Source of the DNA: Echinicola rosea
GTDB lineage: Bacteria; Bacteroidota; Bacteroidia; Cytophagales; Cyclobacteriaceae
Assembly (NCBI RefSeq): GCF_005281475.1
Contig: NZ_CP040106.1
Span: 2,322,501-2,386,500, forward strand
Reading direction: 5' to 3'
DNA: 64,000 nucleotides
Below, one piece after another: positions 8,601-16,824 of this stretch. The notes under the pieces were generated by a model. It did not search any database. It saw only the letters and a program-made list of their open reading frames with translations, and had not been told where the DNA came from. Positions within the stretch are counted from its first letter, which is position 1, and each line of letters begins with the position of its first letter. The position numbers and the translations under genes were made by a program.

Positions 8601-10318
8601 CCACCACTGACGAAGTATTCTTCTTCGGTAAAGTTCAGTTGTTGGAGAAATGCAGTGTCCACTTGCATGTTAAGCCTTGCAGAGTCTATGGCGTTTCTCA
8701 GGTCCAGTGTGCCATTGACCTTCATCTTGAGATTAGGGTCATTGATGGCCAGTCGGCCACGGAACAAATCTTTACCAAAGGTGGCGTTGGTGGTGATGCC
8801 TTTATAGTTGTATTGATTGATACCGATGCTATTTACCTTGGCGTCAAGGTTTACAAGTATGGACTCCAGTTTCGTGCCACTTCCACGGATGTCCCCGCTA
8901 AGGGATACTTTTTGATAGGTTTTTCGATCATTGAGGAGGATGCCCAAGTCCAGCGCTTTGACCGAGAGCTGGCCATAGTACCTGGGCTGCTTTTCTTCTA
9001 CCAGGTAATCCAACCTGCCGGAAATATTACCTATGGCTGTCCTGAACTCACCAGTGGTCCTAAAGCGTGATAGGTAACCGGAGAAATCAGTGTCAAAGTG
9101 AATGTCCTTGAATTTGGCGATTTCCTGCCGGGTTTTTATGTCCAGGTAAGGCGATAGGTCTTCACTGGTGAGCATGGAGTTGACCAGGGAAAGCTGGAAG
9201 AAAGTACTGTCAATTTTGGGAAGTCCGTCGATTTGAAACTGACCAAACAAGGCACTTCTTCTGCCAAATCGGATCAGAAGCTCTTCGGATTGCAGGTCAC
9301 TGACCTTCCCGGAGACATCCCCGCTCAGGAAAATCCTATCGTCAAAATCAGGTAAATTATCGGTGAAGTATTTCAGGTCTTTGATGTCCAGTACAGCTTC
9401 GTCCAGGCTGGCATCAATGGTCACTTGGTTATTGAAATCACTCAAGGAACCGACACTGTCGTAGCTGAATTTCAGGTAATTTTTGACCACTGTCTGGTTG
9501 GATTTGAAAAAAAGGTCTTCAAATTCCATGTCGGTTTTAGAATAAGAAAACCGGGTGAGGAGCTGTTGGATTTCCACGCCAGAGTTGGCTTCCAATCCTC
9601 TCAGGTACCTGATGTCAAGGGAGATTTCCCCATCCTTTGACAGGAAATCTCTTGCTCCACCTACGAGGTTGCGAAAGCGGAGCCGGGTATAGTCAAAGCC
9701 ATTTTCTATGGGGTCCTTCCTGAAGTCCATAATGTCCAATGAAACTTTTTCGAAGGACATCCTGCTGATGGAAAACTGACTATTGCTTTCATCCGTTTTT
9801 TTCTTTTTAGGAGCAAAAAGGCTGTTCAGTTCATTGATGAAATGGGAGATATTGGGTAGCCGTTTGCCATGATGTGTCAAAAAACGGAGCTGTCCACCTT
9901 TTAGTTGGATTTCATCGATACCGGGCTGGTCAGGATCCAGTATAGTGGAGGGTGAAAAATCCACGTACACACTTTCCAGGTTGGCCATAAGGCTGTCCTG
10001 CGGATCACGGACGGTCAATCCCTTTACACTCAGTGCATCCCACCAGCGGACATGGACATTTTGGATGGTGGTCTCGAAGCCGGTCCGTTCGCTGAGCTGC
10101 TGCGCCAAAAACTGGGAAGCAATGGTTTGGATGAAAGGGATGTGCAAAGAACCTGCTACAAGCAAAAACAAGATGAGGAGATAAACGAGAACTTTTAGTA
10201 TCCTTCTGATGGTTTTCTTCAGGAATAAATTAAAGAAAACATAGGGAACGGACAAGATGCGTGATGCTCCCCCCCATGCTTTCTGCAAAAATTCCGTAAC
10301 TTTCGATTTCTTTTCCAA
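5627..10318 (-). CDS. tamB: TamB-like translocation/assembly module protein (DUF490)
   Basis: A giant inner-membrane-anchored periplasmic protein. A single hydrophobic helix (KVLVYLLILFLLVAGSL) follows a basic N-terminus. Then come more than a thousand residues of repetitive beta-strand sequence of AsmA/TamB type, and a C-terminal DUF490 domain (for example GRGNLTLNIDTQGNFNMTGNYEI and FSLIMLRRFSPEGQ). TamB-like proteins bridge the periplasm and are linked to outer-membrane protein insertion and lipid transport. The frame is open to an ATG at 10507, but that start would overlap tsaD by 183 bp on the opposite strand. I place the start at a TTG at 10318, just clear of tsaD. TTG codons at 10288 or 10255 are equally possible and leave more room for promoters. 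Confidence 0.88.
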   Translation of the reverse strand: MEKKSKVTEFLQKAWGGASRILSVPYVFFNLFLKKTIRRILKVLVYLLILFLLVAGSLHIPFIQTIASQFLAQQLSERTGFETTIQNVHVRWWDALSVKGLTVRDPQDSLMANLESVYVDFSPSTILDPDQPGIDEIQLKGGQLRFLTHHGKRLPNISHFINELNSLFAPKKKKTDESNSQFSISRMSFEKVSLDIMDFRKDPIENGFDYTRLRFRNLVGGARDFLSKDGEISLDIRYLRGLEANSGVEIQQLLTRFSYSKTDMEFEDLFFKSNQTVVKNYLKFSYDSVGSLSDFNNQVTIDASLDEAVLDIKDLKYFTDNLPDFDDRIFLSGDVSGKVSDLQSEELLIRFGRRSALFGQFQIDGLPKIDSTFFQLSLVNSMLTSEDLSPYLDIKTRQEIAKFKDIHFDTDFSGYLSRFRTTGEFRTAIGNISGRLDYLVEEKQPRYYGQLSVKALDLGILLNDRKTYQKVSLSGDIRGSGTKLESILVNLDAKVNSIGINQYNYKGITTNATFGKDLFRGRLAINDPNLKMKVNGTLDLRNAIDSARLNMQVDTAFLQQLNFTEEEYFVSGGVELDTKGTDLDKVEGIARFRDLLISHQGRNFNIDNFFFQSVFADETRMISLNSDLLVANISGNFKAKEVAGDIQHLLRDYADILTNSELDKSDERSDGPNQYNIDINMSLHDINPILQLFEPSLYISKNTSVEGAFYQTSENTIFNFYAGIDTIRYHDKLFLQNDLDFNTAKIKNSREVLAACYINSKEQQLTSDIVFNNLSMEAIWDESAIDFNVGIDQLKTNSYAQIESQIELSKDQTSIVFAPSNIKILDNYWEFDPENSIIISQDRIDVDNLRLSNNGQFLALNGRINENPDEILSFEMNDVNLDFINTFATRTYSGTANGIFAFNNFMQKTGAYGSLTLDSLSVNNFLIGNMEAATYFENDKINLSLTNTREAQKNIEVTGFINTQNDQLSLKGDFSKTKLDILEPFLSDYLTEFGGTVSGDIDVSGTVGQPIVQGLGTLTGGTVLVNYLNTHYTVDGNINFTPNEISFKGLNIADPQGNTARMTGGIAHDGFSNFILDISSNLNNFQVLNTSLEDNSLFYGTAFASGTLDIFGAAQNLDITAKATTQPKTEIFIPLGATENQAQEEFINIINVRDTTREISIEEAVEKLEIKNVRMNFVLDITPDAYAEIQIDPRTGENIQGRGRGNLTLNIDTQGNFNMTGNYEIVDAKYNFSLYNIINRQFNIQPGGRISWFGDPYEGIMDITATYKENVSLTSLQNSQTSSEFEDAQLYRRYPVQVIMDLDGPLMSPEINFDFDFSEFPDGEAQTTISAFKNRIANDEQEKNRQVFSLIMLRRFSPEGQFNSAGIGFSNLSQLVSSQLNALISQVDQNLEINIDLASLDETALETFQLSVAYTFLDGRLRVSRDGSFTDPQGNADLGSIAGDWQAEYLITDDGRYRIRIYNRNNFNTFTSLQLAERVNTYGVSLSQTLLFSSFKELFQNLGKKKKKERLLINDSDDFLRENYQEENKLPDSEMPNTPSDSLKINIIETKPEEQYIEKQPNN

Positions 10319-10324
10319 AGGATT

Positions 10325-11332
10325 ATGAAGAATATTAATATACTCGCTATAGAGTCCTCCTGTGATGAGACCTCCGCCTCCATTATATCTGATGGCAAAA
10401 TACTTAATAATATTGTCGCCACGCAATCCGTACACGAAAAATATGGAGGGGTAGTTCCTGAGTTGGCCTCCAGGGCTCATCAGCAGCACCTTATCCCGGT
10501 CATTCATGAGGCTATTTCCACTGCTGGCATATCACGGGAAGACCTTTCGGCAGTGGCGTTCACTCGCGGGCCTGGATTGATGGGGTCTTTGATGGTCGGG
10601 GTGTCTTTTGCAAAGTCCTTCGCGTATTCGCTTGGTATTCCATTGATCGATGTAAACCATATGCAGGCGCATATTTTGGCCCACTTTATTGATGAGCCAA
10701 CGCCGTCCTTTCCGTTCATTTGCCTGACCGTGAGTGGTGGACATACGCAGTTGGTTCTGGTGAAGGATTATTTAGAAATGGAAGTGATCGGAGAAACACT
10801 GGATGATGCAGTAGGGGAAGCTTTTGACAAGACCGCCAAGCTGCTGGGACTGCCCTATCCGGGAGGACCACTGGTGGACAAATATGCCAAAGAGGGAAGC
10901 CCTGATGCTTTTCAGTTTCCATTGTCTGAAATGCCTGGGCTCAATTATTCCTTTAGTGGCATAAAAACTGCGGTGCTTTATTTTCTGCGGGATCGGCTAA
11001 AAGAGGATGCGGAATTTATCGATAAAAACTTGGCAGACATCTGCGCCTCGGTTCAGTTTACCCTTATCAAAATGCTGATGCAAAAGCTTAAAAGAGCAGC
11101 AAGAGAGCATAAGGTAAAGGAAATAGCCATAGCGGGAGGCGTTTCTGCCAATTCCGGGCTGCGGTCAGCACTGACAAGCCTTGCCGATGAGTTGGGATGG
11201 GGCGTTTACGTGCCGAAGTTTGAGTATTGTACCGATAATGCTGCCATGATCGCCATGGCAGCGCATTATAAGTTCTTGAAAGGGGAGTTTTGTGGTCTCG
11301 ATGTGAGTCCTGTAGCCAAGATGAAGATTTGA
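10325..11332 (+). CDS. tsaD: tRNA N6-adenosine threonylcarbamoyltransferase TsaD
   Basis: 335 residues, standard for bacterial TsaD (Kae1/Qri7 family). Motifs are ILAIESSCDETSAS at the N-terminus, the metal-binding VNHMQAHILAH (the HxxxH pair), LTVSGGHTQL, GEAFDKTAKLLGLPYPGG, YSFSGIKTAV, and AIAGGVSANSGLR with CTDNAAMIA near the C-terminus. It transfers the threonylcarbamoyl group to A37 of ANN-decoding tRNAs in the cytoplasm, acting with TsaB and TsaE, which are not in this window. It is divergent from tamB with almost no intergenic space, so its promoter probably lies over tamB's first codons. A near-match to the -7 element, TAACTTTC, sits at 10297-10304. Confidence 0.97.
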   Translation: MKNINILAIESSCDETSASIISDGKILNNIVATQSVHEKYGGVVPELASRAHQQHLIPVIHEAISTAGISREDLSAVAFTRGPGLMGSLMVGVSFAKSFAYSLGIPLIDVNHMQAHILAHFIDEPTPSFPFICLTVSGGHTQLVLVKDYLEMEVIGETLDDAVGEAFDKTAKLLGLPYPGGPLVDKYAKEGSPDAFQFPLSEMPGLNYSFSGIKTAVLYFLRDRLKEDAEFIDKNLADICASVQFTLIKMLMQKLKRAAREHKVKEIAIAGGVSANSGLRSALTSLADELGWGVYVPKFEYCTDNAAMIAMAAHYKFLKGEFCGLDVSPVAKMKI

Positions 11333-11368
11333 GGCAAGTAGTGTAGGAGTTATGTAATCAGTGAAGAA

Positions 11369-11833
11369 ATGAAAAAAGATAATAGATTTAGTAAAATAGT
11401 AAATATCAAAAATCGGAAAGCCAGTTTTGAGTACGAGTTTTTGGACAAATATATCGCTGGGATTTCCCTTAAAGGAACAGAGATCAAGTCTATCCGTGAA
11501 GGAAAAGTCTCTCTGAAAGAAGCCTATTGTTATTTTAAAAGAGGGGAATTGTTTATCAAACAAATGCATATTTCACCCTATACACAGGCCGCTCACTTTA
11601 ACCATGATGCGGTAAGGGAGCGCAAACTGTTGTTAAATCGAAAGGAGCTTGATAAATTAGAAAGTAAATTGACCGAAAAAGGGCTTGCTATAATTCCTGT
11701 TCGTATATTTATCAATGACAGGGGCTTAGCAAAAGTAGAGATAGCTCTTGGTAGGGGTAAAAAACTACACGACAAACGTCAGGATATTAAAAAGAAAGAT
11801 GCAAAACGAGAACTTGACCGAATGGCCTATTGA
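11369..11833 (+). CDS. smpB: SsrA-binding protein SmpB
   Basis: 154 residues, the usual length. The family signature runs from NRKASFEYEFLDKYIAGISL through GTEIKSIREGKVSL and ends in the basic tail KKLHDKRQDIKKKDAKRELDR, which folds into the ribosomal decoding site. SmpB binds tmRNA and delivers it to stalled ribosomes for trans-translation. It lies 36 bp after tsaD, probably in the same transcript. Its last 35 bases overlap the start of the NlpC/P60-like gene in another frame. No tmRNA gene was noticed in the window. Confidence 0.96.
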   Translation: MKKDNRFSKIVNIKNRKASFEYEFLDKYIAGISLKGTEIKSIREGKVSLKEAYCYFKRGELFIKQMHISPYTQAAHFNHDAVRERKLLLNRKELDKLESKLTEKGLAIIPVRIFINDRGLAKVEIALGRGKKLHDKRQDIKKKDAKRELDRMAY

Positions 11834-12608
11834 ACATCAATTTGGAATTTGCCGAATGAGCTTGATGAGCGTGTATCTGGAGCCATCACGGGGTATTGGC
11901 TTGATCACGCAACTGCTATTTGGCGAGACCTATGAAGTGCTGGGGGTAACTGGGGACGAAAAATGGTTGAAAGTGAAGACTGCTGAAGGGGCATCCACCG
12001 GGTGGATACTCAGGGCACAGCACTATAGCATCAGTGAAGAAGATTATGATTTTTATAATCACGAGGATTATCAAGTGGTCACCTCGCCCGTTTCCACCGT
12101 GAAATACCAAGGAGAGGAGATTTATATTTTAGCCGGTAGCCATCTTCATATAGGATCAAGTGAACTTTTTGATATGGGAGGGCAAATGGGATTTAAAGGA
12201 AATGCCCGCCATGTCAAGCAGAAGGCTACCCGCGAGGAGCTTGTTTCTCTGGCCAAGTTATTTATGCATGTGCCCTTTCTGTCCGGCGGAAGGGGCTTTT
12301 TTGGTATTGGGGCTGGAAGTTTTATTCAATTGGCTTATAAGATGGCCGGTTATAAACTTCCAAAATTTATATCGAAACTTACCGAAGTCGGGAAAAGCAT
12401 TGCTGAAGAGAATATTCAACTTGGAGATATTGTAATATTTGGAAATAACAAAGATATTCCTCATCATGCAGGAATATATGTGGGTGAAAACCAGGTGATT
12501 CATGTGTGGGGATTGGTGAGATTGGATAAAATCAAGCTCGATGGCTCCATAATGGCAAGAAACAATTCGCCCTTATATAGGGTTTTGGATATCAGGAGTT
12601 TGTTATAA
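11799..12608 (+). CDS. SH3 + NlpC/P60 (C40)-fold protein with the catalytic cysteine replaced
   Basis: 269 residues from the ATG at 11799 (MQNENLTEWPIEHQFGI). An earlier in-frame start at 11748 is deeper inside smpB and less likely. Residues 15-70 resemble a bacterial SH3 domain (MSVYLEPSRG, WLKVKTAEG, GWILRAQHY). Residues 140-260 follow the NlpC/P60 peptidoglycan endopeptidase fold. The normal G-I-D-C-S-G-F active-site box is G-I-G-A-G-S-F here, so the nucleophilic cysteine is Ala172 (codon 12312-12314). The histidine region (HHAGIYVG, His222/His223) and IHVWG (His235) remain. The protein should keep the fold and perhaps bind cell-wall peptide without cleaving it. No signal peptide is evident, although the family usually acts outside the cytoplasm. 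The gene overlaps smpB by 35 bp. Confidence 0.82.
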   Translation: MQNENLTEWPIEHQFGICRMSLMSVYLEPSRGIGLITQLLFGETYEVLGVTGDEKWLKVKTAEGASTGWILRAQHYSISEEDYDFYNHEDYQVVTSPVSTVKYQGEEIYILAGSHLHIGSSELFDMGGQMGFKGNARHVKQKATREELVSLAKLFMHVPFLSGGRGFFGIGAGSFIQLAYKMAGYKLPKFISKLTEVGKSIAEENIQLGDIVIFGNNKDIPHHAGIYVGENQVIHVWGLVRLDKIKLDGSIMARNNSPLYRVLDIRSLL

Positions 12609-12611
12609 AAA

Positions 12612-13127
12612 ATGGAAAAGAAGGTACTTGTGCTAAACCTGGATCATACGCCAATCGCTGTAGTGAATGTTCAGAAAGCGATGATTCTCACGCTATTGGA
12701 AAAAGTGAGTGTGCTAGCGGATTATCCTTTGCTGAGCATTCGTACCATAGACAGGGAGTTTAAGTATCCGGCAGTGGTGCGTTTGGATGAGTACAAAAAT
12801 GTTCCCTATCGGGGTGTTTTGCTGACCCGCAGCAACCTTTTCAGACGTGATGATAACGAATGCCAATACTGTGGATCTCCCAAGCACCTGACGGTAGATC
12901 ATGTAGTTCCCCGTTCGAAAGGCGGCAAAAGCAGTTGGACCAACCTGATCACGGCCTGCCACCGGTGCAATGTCCAAAAGGGGGACAAAACCCCCGAGGA
13001 AGTAGGGATGTTGATGCGTAAGAAGCCTTTTAAGCCCACTTTAGCCTATTTTTTGACAGAATATGCAGAGCGAAATGCAGCGGAATGGATACCGTTTTTA
13101 AGTGTCAAGGCCGTACAGACAGGGTGA
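12612..13127 (+). CDS. HNH endonuclease
   Basis: 171 residues, starting 3 bp after the NlpC/P60 gene and probably in the same operon. The N-terminal half (KVLVLNLDHTPIAVVNVQKA) is typical of the widespread stand-alone HNH proteins of Bacteroidota. The C-terminal half holds a complete HNH/zinc module: CQYCG, then TVDHVVPRSKGG (the catalytic His in DHV), WTNLITACHRCN and a closing KGDKTPEE. These residues coordinate one structural zinc and one catalytic metal. The biological role of this conserved chromosomal family is not established. There is no restriction-modification partner next to it. Confidence 0.9.
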   Translation: MEKKVLVLNLDHTPIAVVNVQKAMILTLLEKVSVLADYPLLSIRTIDREFKYPAVVRLDEYKNVPYRGVLLTRSNLFRRDDNECQYCGSPKHLTVDHVVPRSKGGKSSWTNLITACHRCNVQKGDKTPEEVGMLMRKKPFKPTLAYFLTEYAERNAAEWIPFLSVKAVQTG

Positions 13128-14308
13128 AAACTTAGAATACTGAATACCCTAGGATGAATGAAATGGCGTTATAGTAGGAATAAGGGATTTCTTCGAATAC
13201 TAGCCCTCTTTTCATTAGGTATCTTGTTTCTATGCTTACTTTATCTTGGTATTTATACCCCAATCCGATGGCAAAACTGCTTTTCGATAATTTATAGTCA
13301 TAAGTATTAATTATACTATCATCCTTACGCTTGGCTACAATCGAGGAATTGAAGCCTAGGTCGATCACCAACGCCGCATTGATATATAATTTTGATTTTT
13401 CATGAAGAAATAGATAGTGGCGCAGTCCCATGGGGATTTCGATTGAGTTATATTCCACATCTCTGGTCAGAATGCCTGCAGAAACATTAGTGCTTTCGAT
13501 AGTTGTTGTTTCTTTAAACTGACGAAATGTCGGTTCGAAGAAGATTGACCATTTTCTATTATTGCCAGGCATAATATATTCAAGTTCCAGCCCAAGAGCT
13601 GCTGAAAGATGATTGTTAATATTGTTTTCTTTTAAATGGGAATCGTTTACCACTTTAAGGTTTGCAATATCCATACGTGGCCGTATGGTAAGGTTGAAAT
13701 CACCGGATTGCCGATTTTCTTGATAAACATTCCTTAGCTCATTGTTCCGGTTATTGTAATGCTTAAAGTAATTTGTTAAGTCTTTGTTTCTGTAGTCGAT
13801 ACCCTCAAGCTCCTTTGGGGTGATTTCAGGATAGTTTACCTCGCTCCATAGCTGCTGTCTAAATCTGCTGTTAGTTCCTATTTTAGTTTCTTTGCCTGAC
13901 TTGGATGGTTGGTTTTGAAACCTGAATTTTTTGTAGATTAGCTGTTTTATGGTATCGTTATCAACACTGTAAAAGTATCTCCGGATATTGCTGTCCTCAA
14001 AATATAACAAGTTTGCTTTTCCCTCTACCAGTAATTCTAAAAACAACCGTTCCTTTTTAAATAAAGGTGCGCGGGAGGCACTTAGAGAGGATATGTTGTC
14101 ACTGGAGCGATCAATATCAACAGTACTTCTTATAAAGCGGCTCTTATTATAGATTCCAAATTCTTTGGCGGAGTCGATGGGGATTGAGCTTAGGTTACTT
14201 TGCTGATTTCGTTTGAAATCAAAACTATCCGGGGTGTTTTTCCAGTCAAGGTCTTTGATATAGCCCTCGATTTTTTTGTTTTCATTATCTATATAATATC
14301 CTGGTTTT

Positions 14309-14323
14309 AATGCCGTTTAGTTA
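14309..14323 (+). repeat. Left terminal inverted repeat of the 813-bp element
   Basis: AATGCCGTTTAGTTA; exact reverse complement of 15105-15119. Confidence 0.85.
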
Positions 14324-15104
14324 AGGTCATTTCCCTGTTTTCACCTGCTAGGAGTTTCCTTTCTATTTGACTTTAACTGTATGGCTTTGGCCATTTTTGT
14401 GGATTTTATCCTTTTCCTTTTTTCCATTGATGAAAAAAGAAAGAAAAAAATCTAGGCCGGTGGTCTGCCTTTTAAAATGGAACATGGATTTACCCTGCGA
14501 CGGGGATCCGTCACCCATTTTAATTTCCACCCGATGGCTACGGCCTAAAAGTGAGTGGGTCTCGCTGTTCCACGACGCGAGCCAACTCACTTTTTTAACG
14601 GCCTCCACCATCGGCTGGAAAACAGGCATACCAAGGGCCGTAATAAGGAAGCGATACCTTTTTTGGCTCAGGGGGGTATAGTTCCGGCTCAACTTGGTTA
14701 CTTAAGAAAATATACGACTAGATGGAATAATGATGATAATTTATCCATAAGAAACTTATTAATCGGATCCGCCTTGCAGGTATTGGGCGTTAAGAAATTA
14801 AAAAGCGGGTGGGCAAGAAGGCAGGCTTGTTTGACGAAGTGCTGCCCAAAAAGAATGTTGGCAGCTAAAGAAGGTACCTGGCTTTAGATAGGCCTGCTTG
14901 GCTTTAGAAAGGAGGAGTTTGCCTGCATGAGGGAAGGTTTTAATTTTAGGCCAATAGATGCACAGCGGCGGGGTTTTTTGGTTACTTTTTTGACCTGAAG
15001 CAAAAAAGTAACAAAGGTAAAGGGATGAAAACCACCTAGGGATTTAGCTAGAATAATAACTGCCCAAGGAAAAAATATAGAACCCATATTTTCCAGATAC
15101 ACAC

Positions 15105-15119
15105 TAACTAAACGGCATT
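15105..15119 (-). repeat. Right terminal inverted repeat of the 813-bp element
   Basis: TAACTAAACGGCATT; exact reverse complement of 14309-14323. The 10-bp target duplication begins at 15121. Confidence 0.85.
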
Positions 15120-15399
15120 GATTCTGGTTTGAAAGCAACTTGGGCATAGCCATAGGTGTAGCTCAGAAAAATGAAAAATGGTAAAAATACCTTTAAAATA
15201 GAGTTGTAGTTCATTGATAGTAGAAGTTAATTAAGCGACAAAGATATTAGATTCATGTGTTTAATGGTAGGTGATTGTAAACGAAATTAATGGGTGAATA
15301 CGATTTGGATGTAAGTTTTTTGCGTTTATCAATTGCATGTTGGGTGCTTTTCCTTGGAAATTTTTATATTGGTTCTTTTAACCAAAACCCAGACAGCCA

Positions 15400-16716
15400 G
15401 TGACCATCCTCTTTGTGCTCCTAAGTATTTTACTGCTTGTATTACTTATCGTATGGGCAAAACTCAATCCTTTTTTGGCATTTTTGATTACTTCTATCGT
15501 GGCAGGGCTGCTGTTGGGAATTCCACCGGAGCAAGTAGCGGTGTCCGTGCAGCAAGGAATGGGAAGCCTCTTGGGAGATTTGGTAATTATCATAACGATG
15601 GGCGCCATGCTTGGTAAGCTGGTCGCCGAAAGTGGTGCGGCGCAGCGGATCGCTGACTTTCTGATGCGGGTCTTTGGCAAGAAATATATCCACTGGGCCA
15701 TGATGGTGACCGGCTTGGTGGTAGGGATTCCGTTATTTTATAATGTAGGGTTTGTGCTGTTGGTGCCATTGGTGTTTACCGTGGCCCATCAGTATAAGCT
15801 GTCGGCAGTATATGTTGGGATTCCTTTACTGGCCGCTTTGTCCGTAACGCATGGGTTTTTGCCGCCACATCCATCGCCAGCAGCTTTGGTGGCGCAGTTT
15901 GATGCGAATATGGGGATGACATTGCTTTATGGGATGATGGTGGCCATCCCCACTATTTTGGTAGCGGGACCATGGTTTGCAAGGTACCTGAAAAATATTC
16001 CCGCCAGTCCCCTAAAGAGTTTCCGTGCCAGTAGTAAGCCAGAGGAAGACTTGCCCGGTACATGGAACAGTTTCTTGTCAGCTTTGCTTCCGGTGGTGCT
16101 CTTGGTGGGCACGACCCTATTGCTAATGCAAACGGATGAAGGAAGTACCCTGTACGGTTATGTGAAGTTTATCGCTGATCCGGGCATGGTGATGCTATTT
16201 TCGTTGTTGGTGGCCACATTTACCTTGGGGCTTCATCAAGGAGCAAAGATGAATCACTTGATGGATATTTATGTGGATTCAGTGAAAGATGTAGCCATGA
16301 TCATCTTGATCGTGGCAGGGGCAGGAGCGCTGAAGCAAGTGCTGTTGGACAGTGGTGTGAGCCAGGTGATCGCTGATGGGCTGGAAGGATGGAATGTGCA
16401 TCCGCTGGTGCTGGCCTGGACGATTACTGCCGTGATCAGGGTATGTGTGGGGTCCGCCACGGTGGCCGGATTGACCACAGCCGGGATTATTGGTCCCTTG
16501 ATCGAGGGGGCAGGTGTAGATCCTAATTTGGTCGTGCTAGCGATAGGGGCAGGGAGCTTAATGTTTTCCCACTTTAATGATGCCGGATTTTGGATGTACA
16601 AGGAGTTTTTCAATGTCAGCATCAAGGATACTATCAGATCGTGGTCCGTTATGGAGACAATTGTCGCAGTGGTAGGGCTTGCAGGGGTGATGGTGCTGGA
16701 TTGGATAGTAGGGTAG
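15400..16716 (+). CDS. GntP-family permease (gluconate/D-serine-type H+ symporter)
   Basis: 438 residues with about twelve hydrophobic segments, starting at a GTG (TILFVLLSILLLVLLIVWAK). GntP hallmarks are visible: LNPFLAFLITSIVAGLLLG, IIITMGAMLGKLVAESGAAQRIAD, GIPLFYNVGFVLLVPLVF, LPPHPSPAALVAQ and a final FSHFNDAGFWMYKEFF. Family members import gluconate, fructuronate or D-serine with protons. The next gene is ridA, 108 bp on, and then a D-amino-acid PLP enzyme. That context favours a D-serine or D-threonine type substrate here, which is inference. Confidence 0.9.
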   Translation: MTILFVLLSILLLVLLIVWAKLNPFLAFLITSIVAGLLLGIPPEQVAVSVQQGMGSLLGDLVIIITMGAMLGKLVAESGAAQRIADFLMRVFGKKYIHWAMMVTGLVVGIPLFYNVGFVLLVPLVFTVAHQYKLSAVYVGIPLLAALSVTHGFLPPHPSPAALVAQFDANMGMTLLYGMMVAIPTILVAGPWFARYLKNIPASPLKSFRASSKPEEDLPGTWNSFLSALLPVVLLVGTTLLLMQTDEGSTLYGYVKFIADPGMVMLFSLLVATFTLGLHQGAKMNHLMDIYVDSVKDVAMIILIVAGAGALKQVLLDSGVSQVIADGLEGWNVHPLVLAWTITAVIRVCVGSATVAGLTTAGIIGPLIEGAGVDPNLVVLAIGAGSLMFSHFNDAGFWMYKEFFNVSIKDTIRSWSVMETIVAVVGLAGVMVLDWIVG

Positions 16717-16824
16717 CTGCTTCTTTTGGCATTGTACGGAGTACAATTTCGGCCGTGCTGGAGGATACAATCCACCCAAGAAACAATAAAACGATTCAAC
16801 AAATCAACAATCAAATAAAGCAGC

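Larger units (their letters stand above)
14308..15120. mobile_element. 813-bp non-autonomous element with terminal inverted repeats
   Basis: The ends are perfect 15-base inverted repeats, AATGCCGTTTAGTTA at 14309-14323 and its complement at 15105-15119. They are flanked by near-identical 10-bp direct repeats, ATCCTGGTTT at 14298-14307 and ATTCTGGTTT at 15121-15130, which fit a target-site duplication with one mutation. The insert splits a gene and removing it restores the frame. It has no transposase. Inside are nested palindromes: AAAAGTGAGT near 14547 against ACTCACTTTT near 14585, and GGTTACTTTTTT near 14980 against AAAAAAGTAAC near 15001. The open frames in it look like repeat sequence. 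A 9-12 bp duplication is known for IS4-type elements, so a non-autonomous relative is a reasonable guess. Confidence 0.75.
13132..15214 (-). pseudogene. Outer-membrane beta-barrel-type protein gene, split by an insertion after the signal peptide
   Basis: The minus-strand reading begins at ATG 15214 with a signal peptide (NYNSILKVFLPFFIFLSYTY ... AQVAFKP). It is interrupted by an 813-bp IR-bounded insert (14308-15120) and resumes in the correct frame at 14307 (KPGYYIDNENKKIEGYIKDL), running open to the stop at 13132. The duplicated 10 bases AAACCAGRAT account exactly for the join. Within the insert the first reading meets TAG after PESMPFS. The C-terminal 200 residues show alternating beta-strand sequence (GLELEYIMPG, SSFAIGLGYKYQDKVSIETR) and end in an aromatic residue, as outer-membrane barrels do. 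A fragment of 304 residues (13132-14046, start TTG) could still be translated but would lack export. The original function is unknown. Confidence 0.75.

Noticed and set aside
12612..13127. HNH gene as part of a defence system or homing element
   Set aside because: It is a stand-alone, widely conserved chromosomal type in an operon-like run with smpB. No methylase, intron or defence partner is present.
14363..14692. 109-residue minus-strand frame and its plus-strand partner inside the IR-bounded element
   Set aside because: Both frames lie on nested palindromes, overlap each other, and show no family features. They are by-products of repeat sequence.
14884..15153. 89-residue minus-strand frame (contains FVTFLLQVKKVTKKP)
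   Set aside because: It crosses the right inverted repeat and covers the GGTTACTTTTTT/AAAAAAGTAAC hairpin; such peptides come from a dispersed repeat, not a gene.
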